Shown piece after piece: positions 18,163 to 26,932 of a DNA stretch of 64,000 bases. The notes beneath the pieces were generated by a model. It had not been told where the DNA came from. It did no database searches and saw only the letters and a program-made list of their open reading frames with translations. Source of the stretch: Guptibacillus hwajinpoensis. Its GTDB lineage: Bacteria; Bacillota; Bacilli; Bacillales; Guptibacillaceae. Every line of letters begins with the position of its first letter. The first letter of the stretch is position 1. Where the stretch lies: assembly GCF_005144865.1 (NCBI RefSeq), contig NZ_SWFM01000002.1, positions 248,001 through 312,000 on the forward strand, given 5' to 3'. The translations under genes and the position numbers were made by a program.

Positions 18163-18929
18163 TAGCCTTCCTCGACCTTTAAATGAATGTTCACAAAGTT
18201 ATAAGCTGGCCATGGGCCGGTGTAGCTGAAATCAACTTTGTCTTTCCATTTATCATGAGCCTCATTCACTAACTCATCGAACTTCTCTTCATTTTCGCGG
18301 TCAATGAGAAAGGCTGCATTTAATAACATTTTTTCACCGAGAGGATCATTGGTTTTTGCTGCCTCAGATGTTTCCTCCAGTGGAGCGAAAATTTCTTCTT
18401 TAATATCCTTTTGAAGGGAAGCGAAAAATTTCTGTGCCATGCCACCGAGTTGAATTCGTTCATAATAGCCTGCCGCTTGCGATTTTCCTTTTACCGACGC
18501 GGCCATTTTCTCGACTTCTGGATTTTCATTCACCATCGTCTCAAGCCATTCTTTCTTTCCAATGACCTTAAGCCCAACTTCAATTTTGCCTTTAATATTA
18601 GGGAAAAGCTTCTCGAATTGCGGATAGAGATTCTCGAGAAGAACTTTTACATCATCACGAGATTTGAACGTATTTCCGAAACTGATCGGAATGACGGTAT
18701 CTTTATGACCCATAACAAACGAGACGGCTTCCTGGTGCGTTAATAGGTTCTTTTTATTAGGGTGATAGATTTTCATCGGAACTTCGGCTGCCACCATCGC
18801 TGCATCTTTGTATCGAATCGTGAAAAGTTCTCTTTCCTCATCTTCAAGATCGATTGTTCCAAAATGATCTTCTTCATTTGTTTGGATGGCACAAAAGATA
18901 TAAATGCCCATTTCTTCGTTTTGACTCAT
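18162..18929 (-). CDS. gvpF: Gas vesicle protein GvpF (GvpL/F family)
   Basis: The likely start is the ATG at 18929 (MSQNEEMGIYIFCAIQ), with GGAG about 9 nt upstream; the longer frame to 18977 would overlap gvpN and lacks a ribosome binding site. Length is then 255. It has the GvpF features AVSFVMGHKDTVIPISFGNTF and the terminal FSYTGPWPAYNF. By family it is an interior-surface or assembly protein of the vesicle. It is coupled to gvpG by a TAATG overlap. Confidence 0.93.
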   Translation of the reverse strand: MSQNEEMGIYIFCAIQTNEEDHFGTIDLEDEERELFTIRYKDAAMVAAEVPMKIYHPNKKNLLTHQEAVSFVMGHKDTVIPISFGNTFKSRDDVKVLLENLYPQFEKLFPNIKGKIEVGLKVIGKKEWLETMVNENPEVEKMAASVKGKSQAAGYYERIQLGGMAQKFFASLQKDIKEEIFAPLEETSEAAKTNDPLGEKMLLNAAFLIDRENEEKFDELVNEAHDKWKDKVDFSYTGPWPAYNFVNIHLKVEEG

Positions 18930-18942
18930 GCGTAGCACTCCT

Positions 18943-19860
18943 TTATTCCTCAATAACTTCCATGTTTTCACATGCATCTATGATTAATTCTTCTGCTTTG
19001 CTAATTGGATTCTCTTCGTCAATGCATTGACTGACGGTATGTGCGATTATATCGAGACATAGACGCTGAAATTCTGGATTTCTGCCGTCTATGGGAATAT
19101 CTGATTCAATAGCGAGTGTTGCAATCATGAGGGAGGCGCGCAAACTAGGACCGTTGCCATTTGGACAATGCTCACGCATATTTGAGACCAGATTTGTAAT
19201 GGCTCGCGCTTCACTCATCACAAGGTTTGCTTTCTCAGAAACGATTAGCATTTCTCGCTCACTGTCTTTGTAATCCACGTGGATTGTAATCAAGCGATCT
19301 AATAACGCATCCTGCGTTTGGTATACGCCAGCATATTCGGCAGGATTGCTTGTGAAGATGATTGAAAAAGCTGGATGAACCTTGATAAAAGGCTCCGTCA
19401 ATTTAGAGCCGTAGAGCGGAAGAACACCTTCTTCCAAAATCGAAAGGAAAAGATTATTCGTAGTAGGCTTCGAACGTGTGAATTCATCATAAACAAGCGT
19501 ATAGCCGTTTTTGACAGCTTCTAACAACCGTCCATCTCGCCACGTTTCAGTAACACTTTCATCTTTTTTGTAAACGGATCGCACATATTGATCGACCACT
19601 TTCTTGCTCGTATAGCCCGTGAAATCACCAATTAAATCCTTGTTATTTAATTCATGATTCCCATGCATCAGCATAACGGGACGCTTTCGTTTCTTCGCTA
19701 ACGCAAGTGCGAGAGAGGTTTTCCCGGCTCCAGAAGGACCAATAAAATGGACAGGATAACCTGATTTCAGGTATTGAAGAGAACGAGAGAGCAGTTCTTT
19801 CGTTTCATCGTCCTGTATGAGCTCTCGATTGTTCTTACTTCTGTTCGTTAAAACCGTCAC
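18943..19860 (-). CDS. gvpN: Gas vesicle AAA+ ATPase GvpN (MoxR-like)
   Basis: The start is a GTG at 19860 with GGGAGG 8 nt upstream. The 305-residue protein has a Walker A at GPSGAGKTSLALA, Walker B at TLVYDEFTRSKP, sensor 1 at SIIFTSNPAEYAG and an arginine-finger region after DRLITIHVDY, matching MoxR-type AAA+ proteins and GvpN specifically. It is thought to drive vesicle enlargement or assembly using ATP. Confidence 0.94.
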   Translation of the reverse strand: MTVLTNRSKNNRELIQDDETKELLSRSLQYLKSGYPVHFIGPSGAGKTSLALALAKKRKRPVMLMHGNHELNNKDLIGDFTGYTSKKVVDQYVRSVYKKDESVTETWRDGRLLEAVKNGYTLVYDEFTRSKPTTNNLFLSILEEGVLPLYGSKLTEPFIKVHPAFSIIFTSNPAEYAGVYQTQDALLDRLITIHVDYKDSEREMLIVSEKANLVMSEARAITNLVSNMREHCPNGNGPSLRASLMIATLAIESDIPIDGRNPEFQRLCLDIIAHTVSQCIDEENPISKAEELIIDACENMEVIEE

Positions 19861-19881
19861 AACACTAACCTCCCGCGCTTC

Positions 19882-20148
19882 CTACATTTCCTGTCCAATC
19901 GCACTTCTGTATCGAATATCTTTTCTTGAGAAGGACGTTACTTCTTTCTCCTTATTTAAAAGAACTTCATACGTCCCGAGCATTTCATCTTTTGCATACT
20001 TCTTCATATATTCCTTCTCCTCAATAACCTCTGCAATGACCCGCCAGCCTTCATTTTCATTCACTTCAACTGAGGTAATCTTGTGGAGAGGAGCGATATG
20101 ATGATTGAAAAAATCAGCTACATTATTCATAATTTCTTTAATTTCCAT
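19882..20148 (-). CDS. gvpR: Gas vesicle protein GvpR/GvpO family
   Basis: GGAGG lies 5 nt before the ATG at 20148 (MEIKEIMNNV), so I prefer it to the ATG 12 nt upstream. The 88-residue protein contains GWRVIAEVIEEKEYM and DEMLGTYEVLLNKEKEV, the core of the GvpO/GvpR family. The position between gvpB and gvpN matches B. megaterium gvpR. Confidence 0.88.
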   Translation of the reverse strand: MEIKEIMNNVADFFNHHIAPLHKITSVEVNENEGWRVIAEVIEEKEYMKKYAKDEMLGTYEVLLNKEKEVTSFSRKDIRYRSAIGQEM

Positions 20149-20211
20149 AGGAACCTCCATCTTAAAGTAGGGGAGATGGCCCTAGAGCCACCCCGCTAAC
20201 TAGTTTTGTGC

Positions 20212-20472
20212 TTAAATACTAAACTGAGCATTTCGTTCATTCGTTTGGTTCGCAAGTCCTTCTTCCTGAACTTCATCACGAAGCAATCCAACTGCCTCGG
20301 CATAACGTAACCAAGTATCAACACTTGCAATAACGACCCTAGCCTCAATAGTTAGAATTTCAATTCCGACAACAGAGACCCGCGCAAACGCGTCAATGAC
20401 GATCCCCTTATCAAGAATTCGGTCAATAACCTCTGCAAGACTGGAACTATCTGAACTCTTTTGAATAGCCAT
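20212..20472 (-). CDS. gvpB: Major gas vesicle structural protein GvpB (GvpA paralogue)
   Basis: AAGGAG lies 7 nt before the ATG at 20472 ([11 protein letters not shown]), so the upstream ATG at 20478 is less likely; the product has 86 residues. It is almost identical to gvpA in the same operon through the shell-forming core ([18 protein letters not shown] and the following [11 protein letters not shown]), and differs mainly near the N-terminus and in the last 15 residues. It forms or contributes to the gas vesicle wall. Confidence 0.95.
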   Translation of the reverse strand: MAIQKSSDSSSLAEVIDRILDKGIVIDAFARVSVVGIEILTIEARVVIASVDTWLRYAEAVGLLRDEVQEEGLANQTNERNAQFSI

Positions 20473-20490
20473 GTTCATTCTCCTTTCGAT

Positions 20491-20952
20491 TTAAGAAGTC
20501 ATGCTCTTAATATCTTTAGATGATTTGATATTTTCTGAACTTTTAATTTCGGTAGAGCTCTTAATGTTCATGGAACTCTTGATATTGGTCGCACTTTTGA
20601 TGCTTCCGACACCTTTAATCTTCTTTCTACTCTTAGTGGATGAAGACACCTTTTCTTGGAACTCTTCGCCGGCTTCTTTCGCATTGCCTAGTTTTTCACG
20701 AACGGACAACAAGACGTCCTGGACTTTTTCTTTTGCGTCTTCCGCTTTCGAGTGAACTTTATCGGCATTCTCATCTTTCGTTGTCTCTAATTTCTCGGCA
20801 GCTTCCGTTACTTTTGATTGAATACCTACTTGGACATTGTCTTGAAAATCATCGACGACTTTCTCTTTCACTTTTTCCTTTACCTTATCTTTCACAGGTT
20901 CTGGTGCATGCTCCATGACCTTTTTGGCGATTTTCTTACCAGGATTACTCAT
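20491..20952 (-). CDS. gvpQ: Gas vesicle protein GvpQ with a hexapeptide-repeat tail
   Basis: A basic, helical N-terminal region (KKIAKKVMEHAPEPVKDKVK) and an alternating-charge middle match GvpQ by position and composition. The C-terminus is six tandem hexapeptides with consensus x-I-K-S-(S/A)-x, from SIKSAT to DIKSMT. AAAGGAGG precedes the ATG. In B. megaterium gvpQ is accessory; no biochemical role is known to me. Confidence 0.78.
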   Translation of the reverse strand: MSNPGKKIAKKVMEHAPEPVKDKVKEKVKEKVVDDFQDNVQVGIQSKVTEAAEKLETTKDENADKVHSKAEDAKEKVQDVLLSVREKLGNAKEAGEEFQEKVSSSTKSRKKIKGVGSIKSATNIKSSMNIKSSTEIKSSENIKSSKDIKSMTS

Positions 20953-20985
20953 CCAAAGCCTCCTTTAAGGAAAGCTGAATGCAGA

Positions 20986-21453
20986 TTACTTTGAATCCAC
21001 AAGGCTCGACAACATGTTCTCAATCCGATCGAGTCGCTCGTTTAAATGCTTATTTTCTTCCTTAATTTCTTCGATTTCTTCGTTTGAATGGGAGGAAGGT
21101 TGTTGCGTTTCCTCGCTTGTCTTCCTTGGTGATAAACGACCTTCATACTTGCTCATATAACCTGTAGCCGTTTGCCTTATTGTAAGAAGAGCCTGCTCAG
21201 TAATGAATTCTTGAGCTGTTTTCCTGATCTCCTGCCCAGCGTTTCGAACGGCTTCTGACTTACCGATGCTTTCAACAACCTTCTTGCTAGCACCGGGACT
21301 CGATAATAAGCCAATACCTGCACCAACCACTCCACCTAGAATGGCGTAATTGACAGAAGGACGTTCGCCGCTATTTCCCTGTGTTTGTGAGTCGCCTTCC
21401 GCAGGTTGCGAAAGGATCTTGCTGCTTGTGTTTTTATCTTCGTTTTCAGCCAT
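20986..21453 (-). CDS. gvpP: Gas vesicle protein GvpP (YtxH-like)
   Basis: The 155-residue protein has a glycine-rich hydrophobic segment, YAILGGVVGAGIGLLSSPGASKK, typical of YtxH/GvpP proteins, followed by a helical region and a C-terminal coiled coil (EEIKEENKHLNERLDRIENML). Its architecture is a short version of GvpT in the same operon. It lies directly after gvpA as in B. megaterium. Confidence 0.82.
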   Translation of the reverse strand: MAENEDKNTSSKILSQPAEGDSQTQGNSGERPSVNYAILGGVVGAGIGLLSSPGASKKVVESIGKSEAVRNAGQEIRKTAQEFITEQALLTIRQTATGYMSKYEGRLSPRKTSEETQQPSSHSNEEIEEIKEENKHLNERLDRIENMLSSLVDSK

Positions 21454-21490
21454 GATCTACCCTCATCTCTGTTAAAATGTATGACTATCT

Positions 21491-21751
21491 TTAAATGCTG
21501 AATTGTGGTGATCGTTCATTTTCCTGTTTCGATAAACCATTTTCCTCAACCTCATCACGTAGAAGTCCAACAGCTTCTGCATAACGTAACCACGTATCCA
21601 CACTTGCAATGACCACGCGAGCTTCAATGGTTAGAATCTCGATCCCAACGAGAGAAACTCGGGCAAAGGCGTCAATTACAATCCCTTTATCTAAAATTCG
21701 ATCAATGACTTCCGCCAAACTTGAGCTATCCGAACTTTTTTGAATACTCAT
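21491..21751 (-). CDS. gvpA: Major gas vesicle structural protein GvpA
   Basis: The ATG at 21751 ([11 protein letters not shown]) is 7 nt from GGAG; another ATG lies directly before it. The 86-residue product contains the GvpA core [38 protein letters not shown] and [13 protein letters not shown]. It is the first gene of the operon and encodes the ribbed shell protein that excludes water from the gas space and gives buoyancy. Confidence 0.96.
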   Translation of the reverse strand: MSIQKSSDSSSLAEVIDRILDKGIVIDAFARVSLVGIEILTIEARVVIASVDTWLRYAEAVGLLRDEVEENGLSKQENERSPQFSI

Positions 21752-21839
21752 CATCTCACTCCAATCTGTTACTGAATGTGTGTCCTAAGCCTTTTGGCCC
21801 GTTTTTTCTCAGTTGCTTGGGCTGTGAATTAAACGGAGT

Positions 21840-21865
21840 ATACCTCGTTCTGAAAAGCCTGAAAC
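21840..21865 (-). promoter_or_regulatory. Candidate sigma-B-like promoter of the gvp operon
   Basis: On the minus strand GTTTCA (21865-21860) and AGGTAT (21845-21840) are separated by 14 nt, one mismatch each from the sigma-B boxes GTTTAA and GGGTAT. The same place also offers TATACT as a sigma-A -10 but with a poor -35. It lies about 90 nt upstream of gvpA. Confidence 0.4.
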
Positions 21866-22126
21866 TTCCTCAAAAGTGAAATTGGAAGAAAGAAGCATTA
21901 TTAATCCATCTTTTAAACTTAGATGATCACTTTTGTAATAAAACTTTCCTTATGGGATATAGCTTGAAGCAAAATAGGTGGCTATAAAATGTCAAATATT
22001 ACGAATTCTTTACAGATGAAAGGAGTTTATTTTAGTAAATAAATAACTTGATTGGATGTAGTAAATAAGCCTCTATGGTGGGGGTGGAAGGCGAAAAAAG
22101 AGGGGGGAGAGTGGGAGAGAGAGAGT
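21866..22126. other. Gene-free AT-rich region upstream of the gvp operon
   Basis: I see no credible ORF or structured RNA here. It ends in a purine-only GA-rich tract (about 22090-22126) abutting element E6, similar to the GA tract before E2. Confidence 0.6.
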
Positions 22127-22197
22127 GGGGTCAGGCGCGAGCCTGACCCCACTAAAAGACAAAACGCAAAAAGTGTCCACCTCAGGCGGACACTTCT
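22127..22197 (+). repeat. Bipartite palindrome-terminator element, copy E6
   Basis: Palindrome GGGGTCAGGC-GCGA-GCCTGACCCC (22127-22150), AAAAGACAAAA, then AAGTGTCCACC-TCA-GGCGGACACTT (22171-22195). It is the only complete copy not directly behind a plus-strand gene; on the minus strand its AAAAAG becomes a CTTTTT run, so it can terminate the TspO-like gene. Confidence 0.9.
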
Positions 22198-22270
22198 TCT
22201 CATTCTCATATGTTGTTTATGCTCTTTAAAGCTTTATGTAGCAATGATTTGATGGGTTTCAGCAGTGAGA

Positions 22271-22296
22271 GGGGGTCAGGCTCGCACCTGACCCCC
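22271..22296. repeat. Simple GGGGGTCAGG palindrome, copy S4
   Basis: GGGGGTCAGG and CCTGACCCCC flank CTCGCA. It lies 16 nt from the 3' end of the TspO-like gene. Confidence 0.85.
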
Positions 22297-22311
22297 ACCG
22301 CTTTAAAATCA

Positions 22312-23025
22312 TTAAACCGTTTCCGCCCGCATCCTTCTCCCACGAATCTCCCGATACACCTTCCAAATGATAAACACGCCAATACCGATCATCACGATGC
22401 TCAGCGTATACGTAACCTGCACTGGTTTATCATCTTTCACAAAGATTCCGAAGTATCCCCAAAGGAAGACGAGAGGATAAATTAAATCATCGTTATAAAG
22501 ACTAAAGTATACGGCGAGACCGCCGCCGATGATGAGCATAATAATCGTCCAGCCAAGTTCATTCATTCCAAATATCAAATCAACCCCGTTTGCATTTGCA
22601 ACGATAAATGTATCAACAATCGTCGCAATTGAAGTCCAGGCGAGATAGAAAGAGAAGGGAATAATGAAGAAAGAAGAGCGATCAGGATTTCTAGTGATTA
22701 ACGCGTATAGCACGGAAAGCGTAATTAACGAACCCGCGATTAAAAGTAATGAAGCAGTTGTACCAACGAGCACTGAAGTACCTGAAAGCAACATGCTTAG
22801 TGAAAATAAAAATGAGATTTTCTTATACAGTTCCTGATCTCGTTCATCCGCAGTAAATTGCCTAACGAGGGATATCAAAATCAACAGATAGATTAAAAAC
22901 CAGATGGAGAATGTAAATCCAGCAGGTGCGAAGATGACATCATCGCTTCCGCCCATATCACCAGCGAATACGAGGGATGAGATAAGTAAATAGACGAATG
23001 CGCCTATATTCACAAGCTTCATCAT
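22312..23025 (-). CDS. TspO/MBR-like tryptophan-rich membrane protein
   Basis: About seven hydrophobic segments are visible. FAPAGFTFSIWFLIYLLL resembles the first-loop motif of TspO/MBR proteins, and SFYLAWTSIATIVD resembles the (W/L).aWtsIA..vd signature of the related bacterial tryptophan-rich family. AAGGAGG is 8 nt before a TTG at 23028 and 11 nt before the ATG at 23025; I use the ATG. Ligand and function are unknown; TspO relatives bind porphyrins or other hydrophobic ligands. The gene stands alone between repeats. Confidence 0.6.
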   Translation of the reverse strand: MMKLVNIGAFVYLLISSLVFAGDMGGSDDVIFAPAGFTFSIWFLIYLLILISLVRQFTADERDQELYKKISFLFSLSMLLSGTSVLVGTTASLLLIAGSLITLSVLYALITRNPDRSSFFIIPFSFYLAWTSIATIVDTFIVANANGVDLIFGMNELGWTIIMLIIGGGLAVYFSLYNDDLIYPLVFLWGYFGIFVKDDKPVQVTYTLSIVMIGIGVFIIWKVYREIRGRRMRAETV

Positions 23026-23110
23026 CAAGATGAGTTCCTCCTTAAATAGGTCTACTTACAGATAAGTTACCCTTATTGTTTGCATCCTATTAAGAAAGAA
23101 TAAAGAAGAG

Positions 23111-23134
23111 GGGGTCAGACAGGGGTCTGACCCC
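23111..23134. repeat. Simple palindrome, copy S5 (inverted form of S2/S7/S9)
   Basis: GGGGTCAGAC-AGGG-GTCTGACCCC is the exact reverse complement of copies S2, S7 and S9. It lies downstream of cysC on the minus strand and upstream of the TspO-like gene. Confidence 0.88.
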
Positions 23135-23159
23135 CTTCTAAATACTCCCTCCCAAAGAC

Positions 23160-23759
23160 CTACCCCAAATACCCATTCGCCTTCAAATAACTAACAATCG
23201 TCTCCACTGCTTCCTCAACCGTTTGCTTCTCTGTATCCACAACAAGCTCAGGAGTTGCAGGCGCTTCATACGGAGAGTCGACGCCTGTGAATTGACTGAT
23301 TTCGCCTTTACGGACTTTCTCGTAAAGCCCTTTAGGATCACGCTTTTCACATGCTTCAAGGCTTGCTTTGACGTAAATTTCTACAAATTCTCCAGCAGGG
23401 AAAAGGGCTCTCACCATATCCCGATCGTGCTGGAACGGGGAGATAAACGCGGTCAAAGTTACCATTCCTGCATCCACAAATAAGCGTGACACTTCTCCAA
23501 TTCTCCTGATGTTTTCAATGCGGTCTTTATCGGCAAAACCGAGGTCGCTGTTCAATCCATGCCTTACGTTATCCCCGTCCAGTCGATACGTGTGAACACC
23601 TAAACCGTACAATACTTTTTCAAGCTCGACCGAAATGGTTGATTTACCCGATCCAGATAATCCTGTGAACCAGAGCACAGCCCCTTTGTGCTTCTTTAAT
23701 GCTTCGCGGTCACTCTTCATCACTTTTCCTTCATGCCACGTTAAGTTATTATCCTCCAA
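23160..23759 (-). CDS. cysC: Adenylylsulfate kinase
   Basis: The start is a TTG at 23759 ([13 protein letters not shown]), supported by AGGAGG upstream and by the WHEG motif usual near CysC N-termini. Walker A is [28 protein letters not shown] and FISPF are the APS-kinase motifs. It phosphorylates adenosine 5'-phosphosulfate to PAPS. It is the third gene of a minus-strand sat-permease-cysC operon. Confidence 0.95.
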   Translation of the reverse strand: MEDNNLTWHEGKVMKSDREALKKHKGAVLWFTGLSGSGKSTISVELEKVLYGLGVHTYRLDGDNVRHGLNSDLGFADKDRIENIRRIGEVSRLFVDAGMVTLTAFISPFQHDRDMVRALFPAGEFVEIYVKASLEACEKRDPKGLYEKVRKGEISQFTGVDSPYEAPATPELVVDTEKQTVEEAVETIVSYLKANGYLG

Positions 23760-23786
23760 CAGTTAACACCTCCTACATCTCAATCC

Positions 23787-25547
23787 TTAGAACCAGAAGA
23801 AGCGAACGATTACAACGGTTACGACCATAACGATCAATGTTAGTGGAAATCCAACTTTAATAAAATCCTTGAATCGATACCCACCAGCGCCATACACTAT
23901 CAGGTTTGTTTGATATCCAATCGGCGTCATAAAGCTTGATGATGCGGCGATTGCCACGATAATTGCGAGCGGTAATAGGTCAATTTGCATCGTTTTAGCG
24001 ACTTGCACTACAATCGGAAACATGAGAACCGCAGCTGCACTATTTGTCATGATTTCTGTAAAAATGTTCGTTAAAATGTATACGCTCAGTAGCACAGCGA
24101 AAAGGCCGAGCGGGCTAGATAATGCCATTAGAAACTGGGCAATCGACGTGGCTACGCCTGAATTCGTTAGCGCCAAACCTATTCCGAATGAGCATGCAAT
24201 CATCAAAAGAACATGCCATTGAATAAGACTCTTAACCTCACCAGGCGAAACAAATTTGAATAGAAATAGCAGCAACGTTGTGATTGCCATCGCCGTAAAC
24301 ATGGTTAGGACACCGAACGTGACGAGCCCAATCATGATCGCAAGCAGCGCAATCGATAACCAGCCTTTCTTCATTTGCATAGGTGTAATCAACTGCTCTT
24401 CAAGTAGCGTAATCGAATAAAAATCAGCAGAACGTTTCTTCTTACTAAATTCGTCTCCCGCAATCATCAGGAGAACGTCACCTGGCTTTAGAACGATATC
24501 TCCGATTTTTGCTTTCAATCGATCGTGCTGTCGGTGAACAGCGATAACTGCGGCTTGATGCTGACTTCTGAAATCTGTTTCTTTTATTTTTTTAAATAGA
24601 AGCGACGAATGATGCGTTACAACGGCTTCGACAAGTCGGTGATCTTCTGGAAAGTGAGAACCTGAACTGCTTTGGAGTTCTAGTCCTTTCATTCGTTGAA
24701 GCTCAGTTATCGTCGAAATGTCTCCAGTAAAAAGGAGAAGGTCATCTTTATGCAAGATGGTTGCGCTTGAGACGGGTGCAATCGTTTCTCCCTCACGTAA
24801 AATACTAACGAGATAGACGCCTTTTAAACTTCGAAGTTTCGCTTCCTTCACCGTTCGATTTAGATAAGGAAAATCACGTGTAACGAGAACCTCTCCCGTA
24901 AATTCTCTTAATGCCTCTGATTCAATGATTGAGCTAACATTACGATCTGGCAATAACGCCGAGCTAAAGAAAATCAAGTAGCCAAGCCCAAGCAGCGTAA
25001 TCGGAATCCCGACCGCACTAAGCTGGAAGAAGGAGAATCCTTTATGTCCGTATTCTAATAAAAGTCCGTGAACAACAAGGTTCGTTGATGTACCGATAAG
25101 CGTAATCGTACCACCGAGAATAGTGGCGTAAGAGAGTGGAATCAGGAATTTGGACGGAGAAATCCCTTTGTCCTCACACCATTTTTTCACCATTGGCGTA
25201 GCTGCCATCACAATCGGAGTATTGTTCACAAAGGCAGAAAGGAGCGATATTGGAGGGAGCAGTTTCGCCATAATATGATGATTGGAAGAGGCTCCTTTTA
25301 GTAACTGTTGAAGAGCCCGATCGACAAGACCGCTTTTTTGAATGGTGCCAGCCACGATAAATAGTAGCGCAATCGTCAGCATGCCTTCATTTGAAAATCC
25401 TGACATCGCCTCTGTCGGCGTCACGATGCCTGTCACCATGAAAATCATTAGCGTTGAAGCGAGAATCACTTCTGGACGCTCCATTTCAAAAAGCAATCCA
25501 ACTAACATCAAAATCATTGTAATCGATACAAAATAGAACTCAATCAT
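23787..25547 (-). CDS. SLC13/DASS-type anion permease with TrkA-C domains, probable sulfate transporter
   Basis: The 586-residue protein has paired blocks of membrane helices separated by a soluble central region (about residues 205-375) with two RCK_C/TrkA-C-like modules (EVLVTRDFPYLNRTVKEAKL and LKPGDVLLMIAGDE). NNTPIVMAATPMVKKW and TNSAAAVLMFPIVVQVA match the two symmetry-related motifs of the SLC13/ArsB superfamily. Placement between sat and cysC suggests sulfate uptake, which is inference. A regulatory role for the TrkA-C modules is likewise inferred from family. Confidence 0.82.
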   Translation of the reverse strand: MIEFYFVSITMILMLVGLLFEMERPEVILASTLMIFMVTGIVTPTEAMSGFSNEGMLTIALLFIVAGTIQKSGLVDRALQQLLKGASSNHHIMAKLLPPISLLSAFVNNTPIVMAATPMVKKWCEDKGISPSKFLIPLSYATILGGTITLIGTSTNLVVHGLLLEYGHKGFSFFQLSAVGIPITLLGLGYLIFFSSALLPDRNVSSIIESEALREFTGEVLVTRDFPYLNRTVKEAKLRSLKGVYLVSILREGETIAPVSSATILHKDDLLLFTGDISTITELQRMKGLELQSSSGSHFPEDHRLVEAVVTHHSSLLFKKIKETDFRSQHQAAVIAVHRQHDRLKAKIGDIVLKPGDVLLMIAGDEFSKKKRSADFYSITLLEEQLITPMQMKKGWLSIALLAIMIGLVTFGVLTMFTAMAITTLLLFLFKFVSPGEVKSLIQWHVLLMIACSFGIGLALTNSGVATSIAQFLMALSSPLGLFAVLLSVYILTNIFTEIMTNSAAAVLMFPIVVQVAKTMQIDLLPLAIIVAIAASSSFMTPIGYQTNLIVYGAGGYRFKDFIKVGFPLTLIVMVVTVVIVRFFWF

Positions 25548-25570
25548 TGTAGCTTCTTCTCCATCGCCTG

Positions 25571-26728
25571 CTATTTTTCTTCATCTTTACGATTCATCTC
25601 ATTCATTAAGACCTCAATAACCTCAGGTCTCGAGAATTCTTTAGGGGGTATTTGTCCATTTTTCAGCATCTCGCGAACCTTTGTGCCACTTAAATGGATA
25701 TGAAAATTCGTTTCGTGCGGGCAAGTTTTCGCAGTCGCCATACTGGCACAGTTGATGCAATAAAAGGCATGCTCGAACGCAAGTATTTCAATGCCAAGCT
25801 CCTCTTTTGAAAACTGCTCGAAAATTTTCTGAGCATCATACGTGCCGTAGTAATCGCCAACACCGGCATGATCTCTTCCGACAATAAAATGCGTGCAGCC
25901 AAAATTTTTACGAACAAGGCTATGAAAAACTGCTTCGCGTGGACCAGCATATCGCATCGCAGCTGGAAAGACGGACAGCATCACGCGGTCCTTAGGGTAA
26001 TAATTTTTCAAAAGAACGTCATAGCTCTTCATACGAATTGGAGCCGGAATGTCATCTTTCTTCGTGTCACCAACGAGCGGATGGATTAAGAGTCCGTCCA
26101 CCGTTTCTAAAGCCGTTTTCTGAAGGTACTCATGCGCACGATGAATCGGATTTCTTGTTTGGAACGCAACAATCGATTTCCAACCGAGCTGTTGAAATTT
26201 CTCTCTTAACTCAGCGGGCGTTTGGAAATTCTCACGCAGCTTTTCAGGATGCTTAAGGAGCGTAATTGGACCTGCAATATTAAAATCTTCCTTTTCCAAC
26301 GTTTTTTGAACGCCAGGATGATCGGGATCAGCTGTCCCATAAACAAAAAAGGCTTCTGCTTTCTTGCTATATTCATACATTTCTTCAACGTTTAGTAATC
26401 CATAAATCTTCCCATCTTCACCCTTTAAGGAGACGGTTTCACCAGGAGATAGCGTTTCTATAATGTTTTTAGAAACAGAAACCGTAACAGGCAGGCTCCA
26501 GATTGTCCCATTTTCGAGCCTCATTTCTTTTAGAACGTTGACGTAATCCGCTTGTTTCATAAACCCCGTTAACGGACTGAATGCACCCGTTGCAATTAGG
26601 TATAAGTCAGATAAGGTCCAGGAGTTTAATGTGATAGACGGATACCAGGCTGCTTTTTCTAACAGGGATTTTCTTTCAGTATCATCCGCTATGCGGTTAA
26701 TGAGTTTTCCTCCATGTGGTTCAATCAC
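25571..26728 (-). CDS. sat: Sulfate adenylyltransferase
   Basis: The start is a GTG at 26728 with AAGGAG 9 nt upstream. The 385-residue product has QTRNPIHRAHEYLQK (the active-site QxRNP and HxxH), GRDHAGVGDYYG, and a cluster of Cys in FYCINCASMATAKTCPH. It makes adenosine 5'-phosphosulfate from ATP and sulfate. First gene of the minus-strand operon. I looked for an S-box riboswitch upstream and saw none. Confidence 0.96.
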   Translation of the reverse strand: MIEPHGGKLINRIADDTERKSLLEKAAWYPSITLNSWTLSDLYLIATGAFSPLTGFMKQADYVNVLKEMRLENGTIWSLPVTVSVSKNIIETLSPGETVSLKGEDGKIYGLLNVEEMYEYSKKAEAFFVYGTADPDHPGVQKTLEKEDFNIAGPITLLKHPEKLRENFQTPAELREKFQQLGWKSIVAFQTRNPIHRAHEYLQKTALETVDGLLIHPLVGDTKKDDIPAPIRMKSYDVLLKNYYPKDRVMLSVFPAAMRYAGPREAVFHSLVRKNFGCTHFIVGRDHAGVGDYYGTYDAQKIFEQFSKEELGIEILAFEHAFYCINCASMATAKTCPHETNFHIHLSGTKVREMLKNGQIPPKEFSRPEVIEVLMNEMNRKDEEK

Positions 26729-26835
26729 TGAGTAATTCTCCTTTCTTCATGATGCAATTGTTGCTATTAGCATATGAGGGAAGGAGGAGAGAAGAGCGGG
26801 CGATAGGAGAAAATGGGGAGTCCACTATAACGAAC

Positions 26836-26859
26836 GGGGTCAGACCCCTCTCTGACCCC
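26836..26859. repeat. Simple palindrome, copy S6
   Basis: GGGGTCAG and CTGACCCC flank ACCCCTCT. It lies between the divergent sat and ferritin-like genes, with no second hairpin. Confidence 0.85.
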
Positions 26860-26932
26860 CACCCTCTTCATTCACCAAGACATAGGCATTCATCATACAC
26901 TGTGCTATCACGTGTTCAGAGGGAGAGAAATC

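Noticed and set aside
22027-22485. Frames of 60-91 codons across element E6 and S4
   Set aside because: They run through the palindromes and GA tract and have no start signals.
26729-26932. S-box riboswitch upstream of sat
   Set aside because: No S-box core motifs or terminator/antiterminator pair could be found; only a simple palindrome is present.
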